5,964 nucleotides of DNA from an uncultured Lachnospira sp. GTDB taxonomy: Bacteria > Bacillota > Clostridia > Lachnospirales > Lachnospiraceae. Shown here in pieces: positions 1 to 5,707 of the stretch. Position numbers and translations under genes: made by a program. The stretch spans positions 1 through 5,964 of the forward strand of contig CAAHEK010000008.1 of the NCBI GenBank assembly GCA_900772425.1, read 5' to 3'. Numbering within the stretch: the first letter of the stretch is position 1; each line of letters opens with the position of its first letter. The notes under the pieces are model-generated. The model ran no database searches, was not told the origin of the DNA, and saw only the letters and a list, made by a program, of their open reading frames with translations.

Positions 1-396
1 ATAGAAAATTATGATAAAAGAATACCTGTTGCTAAAGAGAATTTTAAAAGAGCAGGCAAAGAGGATGTAATAACACTTATAGAGGGTGATGCTACACAGG
101 TGCTTACTGAACTTGAAGGACCTTATGATTTTATATTTATGGATGCAGCAAAAGGACAGTATATTAATTTTCTGCCTGACATATTAAGACTTATGCCTGC
201 CGGAGGATTGCTTATATCCGATAATATCCTTCAGGAAGGAGAACTGGTTGAATCCAGATATGCAGTTACAAGAAGAAACAGAACGATACACACAAGAATG
301 AGAGAATATGTGTATATGCTTACACATTCTGAAGAACTTGTGACATCTATAGTGCCTATAGGTGATGGAATTACTCTTAGTGTGAAAAAGAATTAG
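1..396 (+). CDS. trmR: O-methyltransferase, TrmR (YrrM)-like, 5' end missing
   Basis: This is the C-terminal 131 residues of a SAM-dependent class I O-methyltransferase (Methyltransf_3/COMT-like family). The family is usually a little over 200 residues, so about 80-90 residues lie outside the window. Visible motifs are an acidic IE at the very start (ribose-binding strand), EGDAT at residues 29-33, the YDFIFMDAAKGQY block with the metal-binding Asp at residue 48, and ISDN with Asp74-Asn75, the other metal ligands of the COMT-like fold. The TAG stop is at 394-396. In Bacillus subtilis the YrrM/TrmR member methylates 5-hydroxyuridine at tRNA position 34 to 5-methoxyuridine. The U32 gene 49 bases downstream matches that operon, and this context is the main reason for choosing TrmR over a small-molecule methyltransferase. 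Family assignment is firm; the substrate is inferred. The 397-445 gap is AT-rich with no hairpin, so co-transcription with the next gene is likely. Confidence 0.5.
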   Translation: MENYDKRIPVAKENFKRAGKEDVITLIEGDATQVLTELEGPYDFIFMDAAKGQYINFLPDILRLMPAGGLLISDNILQEGELVESRYAVTRRNRTIHTRMREYVYMLTHSEELVTSIVPIGDGITLSVKKN

Positions 397-445
397 CTAT
401 ATTTATACATTTTATATACTTATATATAAGGAAAAGAGGTAAAAA

Positions 446-1690
446 ATGGCAGGACATTTTTATAATGGGAGAGAAATAGAGCTTCTTATACCGGCCAGCA
501 GTCTTGAAGTGTTAAAGACAGCTGTTATATTCGGTGCTGATGCTGTTTATATTGGAGGAGAAGCGTTTGGATTAAGAGCAAAGGCAAAGAATTTTACATT
601 GGAAGAAATGAAAGAAGGCGTGAAATTTGCGCACGAAAGAAATGTTAAGGTATATGTAACAGCTAATATACTTGCACATAATTATGATTTGGAAGGCGCA
701 TATGAATATTTCAATGAGTTAAAGACGGTTGGAATGGATGCACTTATAATATCAGATCCGGGAATGTTTACAATAGCTAAGGAAGTGCTTCCGGATGTGG
801 ATATCCATATAAGCACACAGGCTAATAATACTAACTATATGACATTTAATTTCTGGTGGAAGCAGGGAGCAAAGAGAGTTGTAACCGCAAGGGAACTTTC
901 TTTGGCTGAGATAAAAGAAATAAGGGCACATATTCCGGATGAAATGGAAATAGAAACATTTATGCATGGAGCAATGTGTATATCTTATTCGGGAAGATGC
1001 CTTTTGAGCAGCTTCATGGCAGGGAGAGATGCTAACAGAGGTGCATGTACACATCCTTGCAGATGGAAATATTCTGTTGTTGAGGAAAGCAGACCTGGGG
1101 AGTATATGCCTGTTTATGAAAATGAAAGAGGAACATATATATTCAACTCAAAGGATTTATGCATGATAGAGCATATTCCTGAAATGGTAAGCTCGGGCAT
1201 TGACAGCTTCAAAATCGAAGGCAGAATGAAGACAGCACTGTATGTTGCTACTGTTGCAAGAACATACAGACTTGCTATAGATGATTTCATAAAAGATCCG
1301 GAAATATATAAGAGCAGAATACCATTCTACAAAGATGAAATCAGCAAATGTACATATCGTCAGTATACAACCGGCTTCTTTTTCGGAAAGCCCGATGAAA
1401 ATACGCAGATATATGATTCTAATACGTATATCAAGGAATATACATATCTTGGAATAATAAACGGTGTTAATGAAGCAGGGCTTTATGAGATAGAACAAAG
1501 AAACAAGTTCAGCATTGGCGAGACTATAGAGGTTATGAAACCAGACGGAAGAAATATTGAAGCTACAGTTAAAAGAATTGTAAATGAATACGGTGAAGAT
1601 ATGGAAAGCGCACCACATCCAAAACAGCAGTTGTTTATAGATTTGGGAGTAGAGCTTGACCAGTACGATATACTCAGAAGAAAAGAATAA
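446..1690 (+). CDS. trhP: U32 family tRNA U34 hydroxylation protein, TrhP/YrrO-like
   Basis: This is a complete 414-residue member of 'peptidase family U32'. Many family members are now known to be iron-sulfur hydroxylases or RNA-modifying proteins rather than proteases. The N-terminal half has the TIM-barrel-like start (ELLIPASS, then GADAVYIGGEAFGLRAKAKNF). The family signature ETFMHGAMCISYSGRC lies at residues 170-185. Four cysteines, C178, C185, C201 and C205 (spacing 6, 15 and 3), are the expected cluster ligands, and all are present. The region around 243-263 has the conserved NSKDLCMI and FKIEGRMK blocks, and the C-terminal part from about 330 looks like the added beta domain of long forms. 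Length fits B. subtilis YrrO/TrhP2 rather than the shorter YrrN. The ATG at 446 is preceded by AGAGG at 435-439. With the upstream TrmR-like methyltransferase it would make ho5U and then mo5U at tRNA U34. An ordinary collagenase-like protease is the less likely alternative. Confidence 0.5.
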   Translation: MAGHFYNGREIELLIPASSLEVLKTAVIFGADAVYIGGEAFGLRAKAKNFTLEEMKEGVKFAHERNVKVYVTANILAHNYDLEGAYEYFNELKTVGMDALIISDPGMFTIAKEVLPDVDIHISTQANNTNYMTFNFWWKQGAKRVVTARELSLAEIKEIRAHIPDEMEIETFMHGAMCISYSGRCLLSSFMAGRDANRGACTHPCRWKYSVVEESRPGEYMPVYENERGTYIFNSKDLCMIEHIPEMVSSGIDSFKIEGRMKTALYVATVARTYRLAIDDFIKDPEIYKSRIPFYKDEISKCTYRQYTTGFFFGKPDENTQIYDSNTYIKEYTYLGIINGVNEAGLYEIEQRNKFSIGETIEVMKPDGRNIEATVKRIVNEYGEDMESAPHPKQQLFIDLGVELDQYDILRRKE

Positions 1691-1714
1691 AAGCCTTACC
1701 GAACGTGGAAAGGC

Positions 1715-1741
1715 AATAAAAGGCACTCCGACACATAAAAT
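1715..1741 (+). promoter_or_regulatory. Possible SigE-type promoter for sigK (weak)
   Basis: CATAAAAT at 1734-1741 differs at one position from the CATACAAT-like -10 of mother-cell SigE promoters. An ATA-containing AATAAA lies at 1715-1720, 13 bases upstream, where a loose SigE -35 would sit. In B. subtilis, sigK is transcribed by SigE. Transcription starting about 7 bases downstream would begin near 1748-1750, inside the hairpin that follows, and would release the AGGGG ribosome binding site from its pairing. The elements are short and the region is AT-rich, so chance is a real possibility. No good SigA promoter was found closer to the gene. Confidence 0.5.
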
Positions 1742-1771
1742 ATATAAATGTGTGTCAGGGGTGCCTTTTTT
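1718..1771 (+). terminator. Strong intrinsic terminator hairpin overlapping sigK start
   Basis: AAAAGGCACTCC (1718-1729) pairs with GGGGTGCCTTTT (1758-1769) over 12 bp with one G-T wobble. After a bulged A1757, GACACA (1730-1735) pairs with TGTGTC (1751-1756). The total is 18 bp closing a 15-base AT-rich loop, followed directly by a run of six T (1766-1771). It lies 27 bases after the trhP-like stop and is the natural end of the trmR-trhP transcript. Its 3' arm also contains the likely sigK ribosome binding site, so it may also control sigK translation. A smaller hairpin (GCCTT 1693-1697 with AAGGC 1710-1714) precedes it. Confidence 0.5.
1757..1761 (+). promoter_or_regulatory. Ribosome binding site deciding the sigK start
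   Basis: AGGGG ends 8 bases before the TTG at 1770, a normal spacing. The other in-frame starts have worse support: GTG 1761 overlaps this site, GTG 1752 has no purine-rich site at a proper distance, and ATG 1815 would remove the conserved N-terminus. Four of the five bases, G1758-G1761, are base-paired in the 3' arm of the terminator hairpin (A1757 is the bulge), so the site would be closed in any transcript reading in from upstream. Confidence 0.5.
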
Positions 1772-2405
1772 GAAAGCATTTGATAAACCATTATCTTTAC
1801 AGGAAGAAAAAGAAATGATTGAACTTTCCCAAAAGGGTGATATGAATGCAAGAAATATATTGGTAGAGAAAAATATGCGGCTGGTTGCACACATGGTAAA
1901 AAAGTATATAACACCTGACAGAGAACTGGAAGATTTAATATCGGTTGGAACGATTGGACTTATTAAAGCTGTTAATTCGTTCAGACCTGATAAAAATATA
2001 AGACTTGCAACTTATGCGGCGAAATGTATAGACAATGAGCTGCTTATGATGCTTCGGGCAGATAAAAGAAAAGCAATGGAAGTGTCTATGTATGAGCCGA
2101 TAGGGAATGATAAAGAAGGGAATGAAATAAGTCTTATAGAGGTTGTTGGATATGAGGATACAGATGTTATAGAGGACTACATGTTTGCACAGAGGATGAA
2201 ATTTTTGTATGATAATATAGATAACATTTTAAATTCCCGCGAAAGTGATATAATAAAGGAGCGCTTTGGACTCATGGGTTTCAAAGAACTCACGCAGAGC
2301 GAACTTGCAGGAAAGCTTAATATCAGCAGAAGTTATGTAAGCCGCATAGAAAAGCGGGCACTAGAAAAGCTGATGATGGCACTTAAAGAAGCTGGACTGT
2401 CATAA
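1770..2405 (+). CDS. sigK: Sporulation sigma factor SigK-like, no pro-sequence
   Basis: This is a sigma-70 family factor of 211 residues from the TTG start, closest by eye to mother-cell SigK. Residues 5-46 (DKPLS, then GDMNARNILVEKN and RLVAHMVKKY) and 52-96 (EDLISVGTIGLIKAV, LATYAAKCIDNE) form region 2. The stretch EPIGNDKEGNEISLIEV at 109-125 is a SigK hallmark. Region 4 includes RESDIIKERFGL at 157-168 and the helix-turn-helix at about 174-200, ending NISRSYVSRIEKRAL. All core regions are present, so it looks functional. B. subtilis SigK is made with an N-terminal hydrophobic pro-sequence that must be cleaved. Here the protein begins almost directly at the mature N-terminus, as reported for Clostridioides difficile SigK. 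The frame stays open upstream to a TTG at 1656, inside the U32 gene, but that extension is hydrophilic and crosses the terminator, so it is probably not translated. SigE is the nearest alternative identity. Confidence 0.5.
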   Translation: MKAFDKPLSLQEEKEMIELSQKGDMNARNILVEKNMRLVAHMVKKYITPDRELEDLISVGTIGLIKAVNSFRPDKNIRLATYAAKCIDNELLMMLRADKRKAMEVSMYEPIGNDKEGNEISLIEVVGYEDTDVIEDYMFAQRMKFLYDNIDNILNSRESDIIKERFGLMGFKELTQSELAGKLNISRSYVSRIEKRALEKLMMALKEAGLS

Positions 2406-2468
2406 AGTGTTAAAGAGTTGAAGTGTTTTGGAAAAATAAAGATAAAATATGATAAAAGGAAAAATAAA

Positions 2469-4367
2469 ATGAATAGTGAAATAATAAAAGAGAGAATTTC
2501 AAAAGTAAGAAAGATAATGGAAAGAGAAGGTGTTGATGTATATGTTGTTGTCACAGGCGATTATCATCAGTCAGAATATGCAGGAGAATATTTTAGTGAG
2601 AGAAAGTTTATAACAGGATTTACAGGCTCTGCCGGAACTTTTGTTCTTGGAAAGGACAGTGCGGCGCTGTTTACTGACGGAAGATATTTCGTGCAGGCGG
2701 AAAAACAGATTGAGAATACGGGAATCTGTTTAATGAGAGTGGGAGTAGAGGGAGTGAAGAATCTGTATGAATATTGCGGAGATATTCTCCCGCAGAATGG
2801 AGTTCTTGGATTTGACGGTAGAACTGTCGGTGCATGGCAGGGAATTAAAATGTCAGAACTTGCAGATATAAAAAATGCATCGTGCAGAAGTGATTTTGAT
2901 GCGATAGATGAAATATTCACGGACAGACCTGCTTTTCCGGACAGCAGGGCATTTTATCTTGATGAAAAGTACAGCGGAAGAAGTATAGAAGAAAAGCTTG
3001 AGCTGGTAAGAATGGAAATGATAAAAAACAATGCAGATGTTCATATAATTGCTTCGCTTGATGATATATGCTGGCTGTATAACATACGTGGCAATGATGT
3101 TGAGTGTAATCCTGTTGTTATGTCATATGCAATGATATTGGAAAACAGGGCGTATCTGTATGCTGACAGCAATAATTTTGATGGAGAGATACTTGCAAAA
3201 TTATCGAATGCCGGAGTAAGTATTAAAGGATATGAGCAGATATATGAAGACATAAAGAAACTTAATGATAACAGAGTGCTTATAGATTTAAAGAGAATAA
3301 ATATGCGTCTGTACAAGGATATTAATAAGACATGCACAATCATAAAGGCAGAAAATCCGGAAGTTCTTTTAAAATCGATGAAAAATGAAATTGAAATAAG
3401 GAATTTGAAGGATGCACATATAGATGACGGAGCCGCTGTTACAAAATTTATGTACTGGTTAAAAAAGAGTGTTAAAACTACACTTGAATTCGGCGCAGAT
3501 GACGGAGGAAATTCGGTTACAGAAACAAATTCGGATTCAGAGTTCAGAGAAATTAAGGATTACATTACAGGGGAAACAATAACTGAGTATAGTGCTGCTA
3601 AGTATCTTGATAACTGTCGCACTAAAATAAAAGATTATATTGAGTTAAGCTTTAATACAATAAGTGCGTATAATGCGAATGCGGCAATGATGCATTATCA
3701 GGCATCAAAAGATAACTGCGCTTCATTAAAGACACAGGGGATGCTTTTAGTTGACTCAGGTGGACAGTATTTAAGAGGAACTACAGATATTACAAGAACA
3801 TTTGCACTTGGACATGCAGATGAAAAAATGAAAAAATATTTTACCCTTACCTTAAAGGGGATGTTAAACCTTGCTAATGCCAGGTTTTTAAAAGGCTGCA
3901 CCGGTTTTAACCTTGATATTCTTGCAAGACAGCCATTGTGGAATGTTGGAATGGATTACAGATGCGGAACAGGCCATGGAGTCGGATATCTTCTTAATGT
4001 GCATGAATCACCTAATGGCTTTAGATGGAAGCATAATCCCGGAGTTAATGATTTGTGCGTGTTAGACGAGGGCATGGTTACATCAGATGAGCCAGGAGTA
4101 TATATAGAGGACGAATTTGGAATAAGAATAGAAAATGAAATAGTCTGCGTTAAGGATTATGAAAATGAATATGGAACATTTCTTAAGTTTGATATGCTTA
4201 CAAAGGTTCCTATAGACCTGGAACTTGTGGACGTAAAGTATCTTGATGATGAGGATATAAGAAGGTTAAATGCTTATCATAAGGATGTATATGAAAGCCT
4301 TAAAGATTATTTTGAAGGTGAGGAGCTTGAATTTCTCAAAAAGGCTACAGCACAGATAACGAGGTGA
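2469..4367 (+). CDS. Xaa-Pro aminopeptidase, three-domain M24 family
   Basis: This is a 632-residue cytosolic aminopeptidase P, which removes an N-terminal residue that precedes proline. It has two creatinase-like N-terminal domains (first with SEYAGEYFSERKFITGFTGSAG near residues 36-57; second about 155-305), then the pita-bread M24 catalytic domain (about 320-565) and a C-terminal extension typical of long forms. The dinuclear metal ligands are all visible: D429 (VDSGG), D440 (TDITRT), H503 (GTGHGVG), E541 (SDEPG) and E555 (RIENE). The HESP motif is at 512-515, so the enzyme looks active. Start ATG 2469 is chosen because AAAGGA (2455-2460) sits 8 bases upstream; an in-frame TTG at 2418 adds 17 lysine-rich residues outside the conserved fold. 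An acidic insertion at about 339-368 (see findings) makes it longer than the roughly 600 residues I expect. The gene begins 63 bases after sigK and is coupled to the next gene. Confidence 0.5.
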   Translation: MNSEIIKERISKVRKIMEREGVDVYVVVTGDYHQSEYAGEYFSERKFITGFTGSAGTFVLGKDSAALFTDGRYFVQAEKQIENTGICLMRVGVEGVKNLYEYCGDILPQNGVLGFDGRTVGAWQGIKMSELADIKNASCRSDFDAIDEIFTDRPAFPDSRAFYLDEKYSGRSIEEKLELVRMEMIKNNADVHIIASLDDICWLYNIRGNDVECNPVVMSYAMILENRAYLYADSNNFDGEILAKLSNAGVSIKGYEQIYEDIKKLNDNRVLIDLKRINMRLYKDINKTCTIIKAENPEVLLKSMKNEIEIRNLKDAHIDDGAAVTKFMYWLKKSVKTTLEFGADDGGNSVTETNSDSEFREIKDYITGETITEYSAAKYLDNCRTKIKDYIELSFNTISAYNANAAMMHYQASKDNCASLKTQGMLLVDSGGQYLRGTTDITRTFALGHADEKMKKYFTLTLKGMLNLANARFLKGCTGFNLDILARQPLWNVGMDYRCGTGHGVGYLLNVHESPNGFRWKHNPGVNDLCVLDEGMVTSDEPGVYIEDEFGIRIENEIVCVKDYENEYGTFLKFDMLTKVPIDLELVDVKYLDDEDIRRLNAYHKDVYESLKDYFEGEELEFLKKATAQITR

Positions 4368-4371
4368 GTGA

Positions 4372-5514
4372 ATGGAAGAATTTAAAAGTAAAAAGGAAAA
4401 ACCGCAGGAGAAAAACAATATTTTACAGATGAGGCTTATAGTTTGCATTGTATGTTTTCTTGCAGCGGTGGTGATAATAATATGCATAGTGGTTAACACT
4501 AATAAATTCAATGTTATGGATTATATAACAGTAAGATATACAGGTGCAGATGGGTATGCAACAGCAGACTTTGAAGTCGACAAGGATGGATTATACAATA
4601 GGATAGTCGGCAGGTCTAAGGATATGGAAAAGATAACGGCGGCAAAGAAGCTTGTAAATTCCATTGAAGTCAGTACAGAAGATGATATGTTAAAGAATGG
4701 CAAAAAATATACAGTTACAATAAAATATGACGAGGAAGCGGCAAAAACAGCACATATTAATATGGGCAAAGAAGAACGCAGAATAAAGGCTTCGGGAATA
4801 AGCAAAGGAACAAAGATTTCTTTATTTGATAATGTCGAGGTTATATTTGCAGGAATAAGCCCTGAGGCCTACATAAATATAAAGAATAACTGGGAAGATG
4901 ATTACCTTAAAGATTTGGAATTTAAAGCTGACAAGGTAAGCGGTATAAGTTTAAATGATGAGATAACTGTAGAGTGTGCTGCGACAGAAACAGAGCTTGC
5001 AAGACATGGTTATATAACAGATAAGACCAGCGCAGTGTTTAAAGCAGACAGACTGTCGGTATATGCAGGCTATTCTGAACTTGATAAGGATTATTTAAAA
5101 CAGCTTGATAAAAAGACTGCTGAAGCAATAGTAAGTCTTACTAAAGATTCGACATTCAGAATGTTATATAAGGGAACAGGAAATACAGATTATTTATACC
5201 AGCCAAATGATGAAACAGCAGAAAATATAGAAAGAACAGGCTGCTTCTTTTTAAAAAAACAGGGGAAAGAAGGAAACATTAATAACTATTTATATTTTGT
5301 ATATAGGGCAAAAGTGTCTAACGCAGAATCTTCTGAGGAATTATACTTTATATTTGAATATTCGCAGGGGTATATATCTGTAGATGGTAAATTTGAGATT
5401 AATCAGGATTCCTTAAAGGATAGATATGTTGTAGGTACAGATTATCAGAACTTATATGATGAGAAAATAGGCTCTAAAAATGGCATATATTTAATACAAG
5501 AGGTTAGCTATTGA
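4372..5514 (+). CDS. Single-pass membrane protein with tandem extracytoplasmic repeat, unknown function
   Basis: I cannot name this 380-residue protein. Residues 1-20 are charged and lysine-rich. Residues 22-41 form one hydrophobic helix without a signal peptidase site, and the rest is hydrophilic, so N-inside, C-outside anchoring is likely. The exported part holds two similar units. Each opens with a VxxxxxGxxxxA beta motif (DYITVRYTGADGYATADFEV at 50-69; DNVEVIFAGISPEAYINIKN at 153-172) and later has a 'GxxxTV-acidic-xxA' segment (KNGKKYTVTIKYDEEAAK at 108-125; LNDEITVECAATETELAR at 194-211) ending with AG or SG. The C-terminal 140 residues form a separate, Tyr-rich segment with no recognised motif. 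My impression is that similar repeat proteins, some with an N-terminal zinc ribbon, are common in Lachnospiraceae, but I cannot verify this. The ATG follows the aminopeptidase stop by 4 bases, and its site GAGGTGA (4361-4367) overlaps that stop, so translation is coupled. No intrinsic terminator is evident after it. Confidence 0.5.
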   Translation: MEEFKSKKEKPQEKNNILQMRLIVCIVCFLAAVVIIICIVVNTNKFNVMDYITVRYTGADGYATADFEVDKDGLYNRIVGRSKDMEKITAAKKLVNSIEVSTEDDMLKNGKKYTVTIKYDEEAAKTAHINMGKEERRIKASGISKGTKISLFDNVEVIFAGISPEAYINIKNNWEDDYLKDLEFKADKVSGISLNDEITVECAATETELARHGYITDKTSAVFKADRLSVYAGYSELDKDYLKQLDKKTAEAIVSLTKDSTFRMLYKGTGNTDYLYQPNDETAENIERTGCFFLKKQGKEGNINNYLYFVYRAKVSNAESSEELYFIFEYSQGYISVDGKFEINQDSLKDRYVVGTDYQNLYDEKIGSKNGIYLIQEVSY

Positions 5515-5564
5515 TTAAATTGTTTAAAAATTAACAAAAATTGTCAGCAAATTTTAGTAAATGG

Positions 5565-5593
5565 TTGTTAAAATTAGATTATTATACTATAAT
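5565..5593 (+). promoter_or_regulatory. SigA-type promoter for the pilus/secretion ATPase gene
   Basis: TTGTTA (5565-5570) and a perfect TATAAT (5588-5593) are separated by exactly 17 bases. This is the best vegetative promoter in the window. Transcription would start near 5600, giving a leader of roughly 108 bases before the ATG at 5708. The promoter marks a new transcription unit, separate from the aminopeptidase/membrane-protein pair. The -35 box forms part of an inverted repeat with TTAACAA at 5531-5537. Confidence 0.5.
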
Positions 5594-5604
5594 TATATTT
5601 AATA

Positions 5605-5661
5605 GAGTGTATTTGGCTTATTCTGATGTGCATAAGCATATATGAAAGAGTGAATACGCTT
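5605..5661 (+). promoter_or_regulatory. Foldable 5' leader upstream of PilB/GspE gene
   Basis: Within the predicted leader, GCTTAT (5616-5621) pairs perfectly with ATAAGC (5632-5637) around a 10-base loop. An outer stem can form between GAGTGTATT (5605-5613) and AATACGCTT (5653-5661), nine pairs including G-T wobbles. This leaves an asymmetric, purine-rich internal stretch at 5638-5652. I do not see the conserved cores of the c-di-GMP-I or c-di-GMP-II riboswitches, and there is no T-run. It could be a translational control element or a chance fold; the stems are short. Confidence 0.5.
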
Positions 5662-5707
5662 GTGTTCTATTATGGGATATACATAACAGGAAAGGTATGG
5701 TTGTGAA

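Noticed and set aside
1656..1769. Extended N-terminus of the sigma factor from TTG 1656, overlapping the U32 gene by 35 bases
   Set aside because: The extension crosses the terminator hairpin, is not hydrophobic like a pro-sequence, has no ribosome binding site, and has no counterpart in SigK proteins I know.
1157..1894. Long open frame on the minus strand, opposite the U32 and sigma genes
   Set aside because: It lies antisense to two conserved genes, spans the terminator, has a Cys/Phe/Ile-rich low-complexity composition typical of reverse reading of AT-rich genes, and resembles no family. The other minus-strand frames were rejected for the same reasons.
2418..2453. Possible promoter before the aminopeptidase (TTGAAG-17-GATAAA, or TATGAT at 2448-2453)
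   Set aside because: Both boxes of the first match are only four of six, and the TATGAT box lacks a -35. AT-rich sequence gives such matches by chance, and read-through from sigK is equally likely.
2418..2468. Lysine-rich 17-residue N-terminal extension of the aminopeptidase from TTG 2418
   Set aside because: ATG 2469 has a well-spaced AAAGGA and matches the family N-terminus; the TTG has no good ribosome binding site.
5520..5556. Possible terminator after the membrane protein gene (TTGTT/AACAA and AAAATT/AATTTT repeats)
   Set aside because: The stems are short, all or nearly all A-T, and lack a following T-run.
5594..5707. c-di-GMP riboswitch in the ATPase leader
   Set aside because: I looked for the conserved cores of the type I and type II classes and did not find them. 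The leader is reported only as foldable.
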